DNA of 64,000 nt, taken from contig NZ_CP173170.1 in NCBI RefSeq assembly GCF_044788715.1, positions 1,116,001 to 1,180,000 of the forward strand, given 5' to 3'. This document shows positions 17,542 to 26,076 of the stretch, in pieces (the first letter of the stretch is position 1; every line of letters starts with the position of its first letter). The DNA comes from Methylotuvimicrobium sp018830325. Lineage in GTDB: Bacteria > Pseudomonadota > Gammaproteobacteria > Methylococcales > Methylomonadaceae. The notes beneath the pieces were generated by a model, which had not been told where the DNA came from, ran no database searches, and saw only the letters and a list, made by a program, of their open reading frames with translations. The position numbers were made by a program, and so were the translations under genes.

Positions 17542-17730
17542 TGTATTGGCGTTTTCAGTTTCGACTAATCTATTATGTATCGTTGAAATATTACGCCATG
17601 TCCAAATGAAGATTACTATTTGCGTTAAGCTGTCCAAGGCTCTGAAGTTTGTTTCCCGGCGGGTATAGGCCTTTAGTAGAAGCAATTGACTAATCGGTTC
17701 GTTTTTTGAAATGTTTAGGAGAAGTTGAGC

Positions 17731-20022
17731 ATGCGCAATGACACAAGCGTATCGCGGTCGATGTTGTTTATAGTCGAGCGTCCTTGGATAACGGTAGTGT
17801 TTTGTTTTGTTATCGTGCTTATTTCGGCGCTAGGGATGCCCCGCTTGACGTTCGATAACGATTACCGGTCTTTATTCGGCGAAGACAATCCTCAATTGCT
17901 GGCGTTCGATAAAATTCAGTCGACTTATAACAAAAGCGATAATGTGTTGTTTGTAATCGCGCCATCCGGTAATGATGTCTTTACTCCGGAGGTATTGTCG
18001 GCAATTGCGCTATTAACCGAAAAAGCATGGCAACTGCCATTTTCGAGTCGAGTCGATTCGATTACTAACTTTCAACACACGAGCATCTCGGATGGCGAGT
18101 TGGTCGTTGCTGATTTAGTGCTGGATCCCGGTGATATCAGTAGTAGCGACTTAGGCGAAATTAAAAAGATCGCGCTTAATGAACCCTTATTAGTAAACCG
18201 TTTGGTGTCTCGACAAGGGCATGTGGCGGGTGTGAATGTGACTGTTCAGTTACTCGAATTAGACCCGATGGAGGTTACTGAGGTGGCGGCGGCAGCACGA
18301 GGCATGGCCGAGGAAATTAAGACTTTGTACCCGAAGCTTGAGATTCATTTGACCGGCATGGTAATGATGAATAATGCGTTTGTCGAGTCTACATTGGCTG
18401 ATAGTCAAAAGATGACGCCGATTATGTACGGCATGATTATATTGGTATTGCTACTTTCCTTGCGCTCCTTTAGCGCAACCTTCGGTTCGATTTTGCTTAT
18501 CATTTTTTCCCTATTGGCGGTTATGGGATTTTTTGGATGGTTGCGTTGGCCGATTACACCGGTATCGGTAACGGCGCCAACCATTATCATGACAATGGCG
18601 GTGGCTGATTGCGTTCATCTCTTAGTGGCGATGCTTCAGAATATGAGGCAGGGACAGGCTAAAAAAGAAGCACTGTTAGATAGTTTGAAAATCAATTTTA
18701 AGCCCATGTTGTTAACGAGTATAACAACTGCGATCGGGTTTTTAAGCATGAATTTTAGTGATGCGCCGCCTTTTAGGGATTTGGGTAATATTGTGGCATG
18801 TGGGGTACTTGTTGCCTTTTTGTTAACAATGACTATCTTGCCAGCAATAATGATGATTTTGCCGGTGAGGGTAAAGCGCTGTGATGCATCAAAACAAAAT
18901 TGGATGGATAAATTGGCTCTGTGGGTTATTCGGCGGCACAAGTTTCTTTTGGTAGTCAACGGCGGATTGGTTTTGATATTGACGTCAATGGTGGCGCTGA
19001 ATGAGTTGAATGACGAGTTCGTCAAGTATTTCGATGAAACGGTCGAATTTAGGCGCGCTACCGATTTTCTCGATCAAGAAATGGGTGGGTTTTATACTAT
19101 CGAGATTGCTTTATCGGTCAGTGAAGAAGGCGGCTTGAATGAACCCCTGGTTCTGGAAAAAGTTGAACAATTGAGTCAATGGTTACAGCAACAGCCCGAA
19201 GTGTTGCATGTAAATAGTATCACCGATACCTTTAAGCGTTTGAATCAGAATATGCACGACGGTAGTCAGGACGAATATAAACTGCCGGCTGCACGAGATT
19301 TGGCGGCACAATATTTGTTGATGTATGAAATGTCCTTGCCGTACGGTTTAGATTTAAATGACCAGGTTAACATCGATAAATCCGGAACTCGGATGATTGC
19401 AACATTGAAAAGCTTGAGCTCAAATGAAATGTTAGTTGTGGAATCGCGTTTGCATAATTGGTTGAAAACTAATATGCCTGATATTGATGCCGAAGTTGCT
19501 AGCCCGGTTTTAATGTTTTCTCATATTGGCAAGCGGAATATTGCCAGCATGATGGGAGGGACTTTACTGGCATTGGTGTTGATTTCCTTCATTTTGGTTG
19601 GCGCATTTCGGTCGTTTAAATTAGGTTTGTTGAGCTTAGTGCCAAACTTAGCGCCTGCCGGTGTTGCATTTGGCGTTTGGGCTTTGATAGATGGGAATGT
19701 TGGGCTCGGTTTGTCGATTGTGACGGGAATGACGTTGGGAATTGTCGTCGATGATACTGTGCATTTCATCAGTAAATATCGTCATGCTAGGGTTGAGCGA
19801 GAGGCCTCCTGTGATGAGGCGGTGCGTTATGCTTTTTCAACGGTAGGCAGTGCAATGTGGGTCACTTCGGTGGTTTTAATTAGTGGGTTCGCTGTCTTGA
19901 GTTTTTCGCATTTTACAGTGAATTCGGACATGGGTTTATTAACTGCAATTACAATAGGAATTGCTTTGTTCATGGATTTGTTATTGCTCCCGCCCATTTT
20001 AATGGGTCTGGATAGGAAGTAA
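17731..20022 (+). CDS. MMPL/RND-type (HAE3-like) exporter
   Basis: About 763 residues from ATG 17731 (AGGAG nine bases before; a TTG two codons upstream is closer to AGGAG but less likely). Two repeats of one TM helix, a large periplasmic loop and about five TM helices: the first block has ILVLLLSLRSFSATFGSILL and VADCVHLLVAM, the second LALVLISFILVGAFRSFKLG and IVVDDTVHFISKYRHA. Conserved membrane Asp residues for proton coupling are present. Such exporters move lipids or hopanoids to the outer membrane with LolA-like proteins. A hotdog-like gene follows within 10 bp. Confidence 0.9.
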   Translation: MRNDTSVSRSMLFIVERPWITVVFCFVIVLISALGMPRLTFDNDYRSLFGEDNPQLLAFDKIQSTYNKSDNVLFVIAPSGNDVFTPEVLSAIALLTEKAWQLPFSSRVDSITNFQHTSISDGELVVADLVLDPGDISSSDLGEIKKIALNEPLLVNRLVSRQGHVAGVNVTVQLLELDPMEVTEVAAAARGMAEEIKTLYPKLEIHLTGMVMMNNAFVESTLADSQKMTPIMYGMIILVLLLSLRSFSATFGSILLIIFSLLAVMGFFGWLRWPITPVSVTAPTIIMTMAVADCVHLLVAMLQNMRQGQAKKEALLDSLKINFKPMLLTSITTAIGFLSMNFSDAPPFRDLGNIVACGVLVAFLLTMTILPAIMMILPVRVKRCDASKQNWMDKLALWVIRRHKFLLVVNGGLVLILTSMVALNELNDEFVKYFDETVEFRRATDFLDQEMGGFYTIEIALSVSEEGGLNEPLVLEKVEQLSQWLQQQPEVLHVNSITDTFKRLNQNMHDGSQDEYKLPAARDLAAQYLLMYEMSLPYGLDLNDQVNIDKSGTRMIATLKSLSSNEMLVVESRLHNWLKTNMPDIDAEVASPVLMFSHIGKRNIASMMGGTLLALVLISFILVGAFRSFKLGLLSLVPNLAPAGVAFGVWALIDGNVGLGLSIVTGMTLGIVVDDTVHFISKYRHARVEREASCDEAVRYAFSTVGSAMWVTSVVLISGFAVLSFSHFTVNSDMGLLTAITIGIALFMDLLLLPPILMGLDRK

Positions 20023-20030
20023 ATTGATCG

Positions 20031-21035
20031 TTGCTTTCGGTTACGAATTGTTCGTCTTACGCTGATTTACACACAGATAAGGGAAAACTATTTTCAATGT
20101 TACACACTGCTGCTAACCCTAAGGCCTTACAACAGATCCACATTGATGTCGTTCGTAATGCCACCGACGATTTTAATTTATTTCACGATGCGGAATATTG
20201 GCGGCGGATTCGAAATAATCCGTTTAAAGGGCCGATCGCTTTGGGATTTCAATTGGAATCGATGGTCGAGCACGAGTTTGTGCGCTATCGGCAAGGTACT
20301 AATGAAAATGAATTGATCGACGAATACAATTTACGTTTTAGTAATTATCAATTTTCCTTCGTCAATGCGGTTAAGCCCGGGCAGGCGGTTGACATTGATA
20401 TCAAGAAGCCTCAATTCAATCCGGATGGGGAGGGCATTCTCAGTCATCGCGTCAGTGTGAAAGCCGACGGTCAATTGGCTTTGGTGGGTTATAAGAAAGA
20501 ATCTTCAGCGCCGTTGTTTTTAAATAACCCGGAGTCTCTTCAATTCGATGGCTTAAATCGTTATCGGGACCGCAGTTTTTTGACGCCGAGCGGTTTTTTT
20601 CTGAAGCGTAAGTTTATGAATGTCAGTAATGCGAAAAATTTTTTGTGCGGCTCTTTGGCGGATCAGCGGCTTTATTTCGATGACATAACGGACACGGCGA
20701 TTTTCCCTGAAATTTTTCCATGCAGTTTGATTTCATGCGCGCTGTTGGAGAAGGCAAAAATGGAATCGCTCGATTTTGAGAACCAACCGATGGTTTATAC
20801 CACACATAAAATCAGTATCGACCGTAAGGTGTTGTCGACTATTTCGAGTAACGATGTCTTGAATATTTTGGTTAGGCGCGTTGATGACTTTGATAAAACG
20901 GCTCAATCGGTTGATGCGGAGTCTGTTCAGACTTACGAATGTTATGGTTTGGTCGAGGATGGGCTTATCTTATTTAGAGGATTGATCGGACTGACATCGT
21001 TGGATAGTATTTTGAAAAGTATCGGCGGTGCGTGA
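20031..21035 (+). CDS. Uncharacterised protein, possible double-hotdog fold
   Basis: 334 residues; start uncertain (TTG 20031 near the MMPL stop, or ATG 20097). No signal peptide or membrane helix. The segment NATDDFNLFHDAEYWRR followed by FKGPIALGFQLESMVE recalls MaoC/FabA-like hotdog proteins, where a catalytic Asp-x-x-x-x-His pair stands before a GxxxxG turn. That would mean binding or dehydration of an acyl thioester. The similarity is by eye only and the name is provisional. Probably translated with the MMPL exporter. Confidence 0.5.
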   Translation: MLSVTNCSSYADLHTDKGKLFSMLHTAANPKALQQIHIDVVRNATDDFNLFHDAEYWRRIRNNPFKGPIALGFQLESMVEHEFVRYRQGTNENELIDEYNLRFSNYQFSFVNAVKPGQAVDIDIKKPQFNPDGEGILSHRVSVKADGQLALVGYKKESSAPLFLNNPESLQFDGLNRYRDRSFLTPSGFFLKRKFMNVSNAKNFLCGSLADQRLYFDDITDTAIFPEIFPCSLISCALLEKAKMESLDFENQPMVYTTHKISIDRKVLSTISSNDVLNILVRRVDDFDKTAQSVDAESVQTYECYGLVEDGLILFRGLIGLTSLDSILKSIGGA

Positions 21036-21070
21036 CCTTGCGAATTTTTACGTTTTAATACCAGGCAGTT

Positions 21071-21805
21071 TTAGCTGGGTACGATGCTTGCTTTGATCCA
21101 TTGATACAATTCTTTCAAATCGGGGTGCATGTGCGTCAAAGCCGATTCGGTGGTTATAAAGTAAGGGGCTCTTGTTCCATGGTAGTCGATATCTTGACCG
21201 GCTCGCTGAAACATAATCCCGGAACGGTGCATCAGGCGAGGCAAAAACGGCTCCATCATCGCGAATACGCTTGTCCGCTCGGTCGTTTCGGTGAGTACGG
21301 TAGCCGCTAAAAAGCAGGCAACGGCAATCAGGGAAAAAGTTCTTTGTTCTTGCCGAGAAAAATCAAGCGAGCTTGGTTCACCGAACCGGGTTGAATGTTC
21401 GCCCGGACGGCGTCTGAATATTCCGTCGACAGCGAGTCTTGAGATTTCACAGACATGTTGCCGGTCGAGCGCTAATTGTTCGATAAAGCTTTCGTCTAGA
21501 CTATTCAGGCAATGTTTTTCAAAAGGTAGAGGGTCTTTTTTGCGGTTGTCGAAAGTTGGTACCAGGCGCACGCAACCGGCAGGTAAACCGCTATTTTGAT
21601 GAATGATTAGGCAGTGTTTCGAGCGTTCGTCGAATTCGTCATATTCGAGTTCTTCCTTGTTCGGTTTTTCGTAATGAAATTCTTGGCAATAAACCCGGTA
21701 GCGGATTCCGAATGCCAAGTTTTTTTGTACTTGAGTCTCCGCGAGCTCGACTGAAAAGTAGCGCTCGAAGTTGTCTACTAAGGATTGTTTTTCATTATTA
21801 TCCAT
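21071..21805 (-). CDS. PEP-CTERM/exosortase-associated acyltransferase, copy 1
   Basis: 244 residues. GNAT-like, FeeM/LuxI-related pattern: FGIRYRVYCQEFHYE near residue 31, then DEFDERSKHCLI, GCVRLVP, LPFEKHC and CEISRLAVD, followed by a variable mid part and a C-terminal HGTRAPYFIT. This order is that of the acyltransferases often encoded with exosortase loci; FeeM relatives use acyl-ACP to make N-acyl amino acids. Convergent with the hotdog-like gene (stop 35 bp away) and divergent from a paralogue at 22618. Confidence 0.8.
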   Translation of the reverse strand: MDNNEKQSLVDNFERYFSVELAETQVQKNLAFGIRYRVYCQEFHYEKPNKEELEYDEFDERSKHCLIIHQNSGLPAGCVRLVPTFDNRKKDPLPFEKHCLNSLDESFIEQLALDRQHVCEISRLAVDGIFRRRPGEHSTRFGEPSSLDFSRQEQRTFSLIAVACFLAATVLTETTERTSVFAMMEPFLPRLMHRSGIMFQRAGQDIDYHGTRAPYFITTESALTHMHPDLKELYQWIKASIVPS

Positions 21806-22617
21806 TTACAGTCTCCGATTAGAGAGAGGCGCCATTAAATAAAATTTCCTGAGTGTCATTGTGTTTGCTTAAGTCACGGAAATGTCATTATTATCGTTTA
21901 TTTTGAAAAGCACGTAAGCTTTAAGTTGGTTTGGAGAAGGAATTAACGGTATTTTCCGTTTGTTTTTATGCTCAGGCTTATTTCTAACTGTTTGCTTGTA
22001 GCGCCAGTTGAGTGGTTTGTCTTAACTTTTTTGTTTGATCTTGCTTGATTATATACAAATATCTAAAAGTTCTAGCTTTTTTCTATTTAGTGTAGAGGTC
22101 TTAGCAATTTTTTTGTTTTTTAAGCTGAGCTTAATAAGATAGGTTTATCGTATATCCTAAAATCTAGGCTTGGTACGAATTAGCGGTCGAAGCTGTTCTT
22201 ATGCCTGAAATGCGAGGCCTTTAGGATCCTTTCTAAAGTTTAAGTTGGAAACTTCTTTGTAAGGCGCTATTAAGCCTGTATTCTAGCGAAAAGGATTGTT
22301 TGGGTTTTGCAAGGAGAAAAATAGATTGGCATAGTCAATGATATTGGACGAGCGGAGCGTGTTGATATGCGCAATAGGGGCTCATCTCTGGAAAGCTTTG
22401 TTGCTACATTTTGTTAATTTAGACTGCGCTACCCGGAAAAGTCTACGCTTTCGTCGCTGTTATAGATTTTGAAAGTTATTGGTGGTTCAATCTAGTTTTA
22501 ATATTAGCAGATACTTTATTTCTTGCTTTTAGGCGTAAGATTTGATGCTTCGCCCAATTTCAAGATAGTTTCAAAGATTTATTTTTTAAAGCCCGGTACT
22601 GCTGTAAGGTGTATTTT
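21806..22617. other. Long AT-rich divergent intergenic region
   Basis: About 810 bp between two divergent paralogous acyltransferase genes. No coding frame, no repeat of families A-D, no tRNA-like fold. It contains short hairpins (for example ACGGTATTTTCCGT at 21946-21959) and many T-runs. It presumably holds both promoters and possibly a regulatory RNA, but nothing can be named. Confidence 0.4.
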
Positions 22618-23337
22618 ATGATGTTCGATGATTATTTTGACGTTTATCTTGCCGATAACGATGAGTCAAAGCAGATCCATTACAATATCCGTTATCAAGT
22701 TTATTGTGAGGAGATGGGGTTTGAAAAAACATCAAACGGTGCCCAATTAGAAATGGATGAGTGGGATAAGTATTCGGTTCATTTAATAGTGAAAAATAAA
22801 TTAACCGGCCACTTTGTCGGTGCTATGCGATTAATCTTACCGGAGCTAGGCTATTTGCCTCTGGAAAAACATTGTAGGCTTAGCAATGGGGTTATCAAGT
22901 CGGATTTACATAGATCGGTGGAGATATCCCGGTTGTGCGTAATTAAAGAAATTCGGCGGCGTTCCAGTGATGGCGAGCCACCGACAGGATTGACTGAAAA
23001 ACATGGCGCGAATGATGACGTTGATTACTTGTGTAATCAACGTCGTTTGAGCCGTAGTGTCATATGGGGTATGTTCCGTGCCGCATCTTTGTATTGTGCT
23101 GAAAATCGAATTCACAACTGGTATTTTTTAACGACAAAGATGTTATATCGCTTGATCACTAAAGAAAATTTTAAAATGGATCAAATCGGCGATTCGTGTG
23201 AATTAAATGGGCAGCGTTTCCCTTATAGAATTCATATGAATGAGATTTTGCAAAATCCAATTTGGAATCAAGGGTTTCAATCGCACTACAAATATTACTC
23301 GGCGAAGGATAATGATGTTCTTAAGCAATGTGCTTGA
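22618..23337 (+). CDS. PEP-CTERM/exosortase-associated acyltransferase, copy 2
   Basis: About 239 residues from ATG 22618 (TAAGG eight bases before; a GTG three codons upstream is also in frame). Same family as the gene at 21071: IRYQVYCEEMGFE, then DEWDKYSVHLIV, GAMRLILP, LPLEKHC and VEISRLCVI, with a C-terminal FPYRIHMNE. The two proteins share motif order but differ strongly elsewhere, so they are old paralogues with probably different acyl or amine partners. Confidence 0.8.
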   Translation: MMFDDYFDVYLADNDESKQIHYNIRYQVYCEEMGFEKTSNGAQLEMDEWDKYSVHLIVKNKLTGHFVGAMRLILPELGYLPLEKHCRLSNGVIKSDLHRSVEISRLCVIKEIRRRSSDGEPPTGLTEKHGANDDVDYLCNQRRLSRSVIWGMFRAASLYCAENRIHNWYFLTTKMLYRLITKENFKMDQIGDSCELNGQRFPYRIHMNEILQNPIWNQGFQSHYKYYSAKDNDVLKQCA

Positions 23338-23574
23338 GTTCAATTATTTGTTGTTATGCGTGTGGTTTTGACTATAAGCTAGACGTCGGATGTGAAATTT
23401 TCTAAGTCGTAGAAGGGATGCTGCGCGTACCTATGTCGTCATCTACCGAATCCCAACGTAATCCTAAGCGTTTCGACCGTGGCCAAAAGCAAATCAAAGC
23501 GTTCGGGACGGGTTGAGTAACCCTCCCTGCGTGAAGCTAGAGCTTTGGAGCGAGCAAAGTGATGGATAGCTTTT

Positions 23575-24116
23575 TCATCGCCAGATCGCAGCAAGATCAA
23601 TGTTGAAACTGTAGTCGTGAATTGTGAATTCAGCTTTTTCATCTGAATAATCCCCTTTTTTGATAAATCCTTGTGCATCATTACGATAGACTTTTGCTAG
23701 ACGGTTCTCTGGATAAACAAGGATGTAGTAGGGTGGCCCTTCACGCTGATAGAGATCACGCTTTATGATCTCGTCTCGTTTTACGCTGGTTGAAGATACA
23801 ACCTCGATGATTAGATCCGGCGTTACCAAGACTTTTTCGTCGATATCCTGACAAATCACCATGACATCGGGTCTTACGACAGTATCATTGGCTATTTGCC
23901 AATCGGTTTCCAACAAGATAGTACATCGATCGGAACAGTTGGTTTTCTGGTTTTTAAGGCATTCTTGATTGATGTTACTATGTTAAAAGCAACTATTTGG
24001 TGAGTAACTGAGGGCGATGGAGTCATCGTATAAGGCATGCCTTCGATTAATTCCCAATTGCCTTCCCATTGTTGATAGTCGTCAACAGTGTAATGTTCTT
24101 GATAGGCTAAAGGCAT
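23575..24116 (-). pseudogene. Frameshifted Uma2 (DUF820) family nuclease gene
   Basis: The N-terminal half (MPLAYQEHYTVDDYQQWEGN, WELIEGMPY, PSVTHQIVAFNI) is read from 24116 to about 23940. The C-terminal half (LLETDWQIAND, VVRPDVMVICQ, PDLIIEVVSSTS, REGPPYYILVYPE) is in another frame to stop 23575. One base appears lost at about 23939-23945. The PD-(D/E)xK-like residues of the Uma2 fold (RPDVMV, IIEVVS) are kept. Uma2 genes are abundant and of unknown role in methanotrophs and cyanobacteria. Confidence 0.8.
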
Positions 24117-24199
24117 TTTATACTCCTAAAACAAGCAGCGTTCGCTGTTACCCAAGCTCCAGCCCTCATCGTTATACATTAAGTCATAAATTATTCTTT

Positions 24200-24350
24200 T
24201 GCAATCTTAGTCAATGAGGACTCGATTCCCTTTATTGTCTCTCGGCCTTCCCTCACCTAACGCTAAGTGAGGGAAGATCAGGGGATCGCTCCCACAGAGC
24301 ATCCGCCGCCCGCTGTGGGAGCGACGCCTTCGTCGCGACTATCGAAGCCG
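24200..24350. repeat. Interspersed repeat family A, composite copy
   Basis: CCCTCACCTAACGCTAAGTGAGGG hairpin (24250-24274), GGGGATCGCTCCCACAGAGC and, after a short spacer, TGTGGGAGCGACGCCTTCG ending near 24338. The order of parts is as in the copies at 2375-2535 and 9170-9365. Confidence 0.75.
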
Positions 24351-24552
24351 CTAACGCTCAAACACCAATAGCCTTTCCGGACGACACAACAATTTAGCGC
24401 TCGGTCGCTGCTTTTCGCACAATAAGTATACTTATACTTGTGTATATCGATGAGAGCTAGAGTTTGGGAACGAGGCTGAGTTACGCTACGCTAAAACCCG
24501 ACCTACCTGGCTGGTCTGCGGTGTCAGGCCCTATAAATACGAATACGCCCAG

Positions 24553-25593
24553 TTACTCCAACAGCGCTTCTAAACTTTCAGCCGTTAAGATTCGTTCAGC
24601 CCAGTTTTCGAGTTGTTCGGTGTCGGCTTGCTCGATTTTATGTGCCGCCCAGCTAGGGAATTCGCCGTACTTCAAGCGGATCTGTTTACTCAACAAGCGA
24701 ACGGCCTCTTTTTTCTCGCCAATTTTCTCGCCTTTTTTCTCGCCTTTTTTCTCACCTCTTTTCTCGCCAATTTTCTCCCCTTCTTTTTTCCATTGTAATG
24801 TCCAATCGGTCAAGCGTTCGGCTAACATGGCATTTACCTCGGTCAGTTCTTGATATTCAGGTATGGATTTTTCTTTGAATTTTACGCGCAATAATCGGCT
24901 TAGCCAAATAGCAAAGGAGCGTCGAATCGGTTGGTACCGCGCTGCTTTGAGCTTATGCTGCAAAAGCTGGATATGTTCCCTAAGCTCGTCGGGCGTGGAA
25001 CACCACTCCAAGGCGATTAAATGCCCCACTAAATTATCCGGGTGTGCTTGGCTATAGCCTTTCGGCGTGGCATTTTCTTGCAGTAAAAAATAGCTCAGCT
25101 TCGGTGTGTAGGCTCGAAGAGCCGGATGCACCGGGTCGATTAATGCCGATATTTCGATGGGCCCGCTCCAGTTGGACGTGCCATTGTAAATGACGATTGG
25201 TAAAACAGGCGGCAGTTTATCGCCTTTCTTTAAGGCTTGCGTGCGAATGATATCCTGATACAGCAGGCCGGTATAAGTCATGATCCGATTGGCCATAAAA
25301 TAATCGTCGCTGGATTGAAATTCCAACAACAAATAAAGATAAAGCCAGGTGTCTTTGAATTTCAATCGCCAGATACAATCATCATGGCGTTGGCGCAAGT
25401 CGTCGGTAGCAAAGCTGGCTTTGACCGGGTCCAGGGTTTTAAAGTCTATGCTGTCCAGCCATTCGGGTTGCACAAAACCGGTGATGAGATCTTGTACGAT
25501 TCGCGGATGGCTAAACAATAACTTATAGCCCGTATCATGCGGCATTGTATCTTCTGCGCCGTGGTATTTAGATGGTGCCGATTTCTTTGCCAT
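24553..25593 (-). CDS. Rpn-family recombination-promoting nuclease (transposase_31 type)
   Basis: 346 residues. N-terminal PD-(D/E)xK nuclease domain: HDTGYKLLFSHPRIVQDLI, then DDCIWRLKF, and LLLEFQSSDD where the E-x-Q replaces E-x-K as is usual for Rpn proteins, followed by LPIVIYNG. The C-terminal region carries a lysine-rich run of GEKK/GEKIG quadruplets before a helical tail. Rpn proteins are DNA endonucleases reported to promote RecA-independent recombination. Stands alone, between a broken Uma2 gene and a miniature element. Confidence 0.88.
   Translation of the reverse strand: MAKKSAPSKYHGAEDTMPHDTGYKLLFSHPRIVQDLITGFVQPEWLDSIDFKTLDPVKASFATDDLRQRHDDCIWRLKFKDTWLYLYLLLEFQSSDDYFMANRIMTYTGLLYQDIIRTQALKKGDKLPPVLPIVIYNGTSNWSGPIEISALIDPVHPALRAYTPKLSYFLLQENATPKGYSQAHPDNLVGHLIALEWCSTPDELREHIQLLQHKLKAARYQPIRRSFAIWLSRLLRVKFKEKSIPEYQELTEVNAMLAERLTDWTLQWKKEGEKIGEKRGEKKGEKKGEKIGEKKEAVRLLSKQIRLKYGEFPSWAAHKIEQADTEQLENWAERILTAESLEALLE
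24705..24790. repeat. In-frame 12-bp tandem repeats in the Rpn gene
   Basis: About seven imperfect 12-bp units, on the plus strand reading TTTTCTCGCCTT or close variants, coding GEKK, GEKIG or GEKRG quadruplets. Unit length is a multiple of three, so changes in copy number keep the frame and lengthen or shorten the basic linker. Confidence 0.8.
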
Positions 25594-25703
25594 AGGTATC
25601 GTTTAAGCAATCAAAAGGTAAGTATTCGGTCCTCATCTTTGGAAAAGATGGGCTAAGGGACATTTTTTTAAATAAATTCCCCTCAATCCCCCTTTGTCAA
25701 AGG

Positions 25704-26017
25704 CTATGTTCGCGTTAGCAGTTGAAACGGTCCTCTTTCCTACTCTAAATAAACCCATTAGGAAATAGCCAATGATTGCTTTCCGATACACTGAGCGTAG
25801 CAGAGGGTACGATTACTCGCTTGACAGGACGCCGTGAATACGTCCATGTAGGCTTGACGGCAGCTCCCTGCTGCCGACACCTGTCAATCGAGCAACCGTA
25901 CCCTCCTTTCAACCATTGGCGTGATATTGAAAAAAGGAAAGTGACTAAGAGTTGTATCCTTGGGTTTCATGTTGGCTTTCAGTTCATAAAGTATCAACTA
26001 TTAACGCGAACATAGCC
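25704..26017. mobile_element. 314-bp miniature inverted-repeat element
   Basis: Perfect 16-bp terminal repeats GGCTATGTTCGCGTTA (25704-25719) and complement (26002-26017), flanked directly by an 8-bp duplication TTGTCAAA (25696-25703 and 26018-26025). The interior has a second long inverted repeat of 24 bp with three mismatches (25804-25827 / 25881-25904) around a family B-like core. No transposase frame. The parent IS family is not recognised; 8-bp duplications occur in several families. Confidence 0.85.
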
Positions 26018-26076
26018 TTGTCAAAGGGGGAGGTCATGTCTTTAGCCCTTCACCGACTTCGCAAACATACTGCGAA

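Noticed and set aside
23439..23681. 80-codon minus-strand frame at the end of the Uma2 pseudogene
   Set aside because: Overlaps the conserved Uma2 C-terminus in another frame, with no motif.
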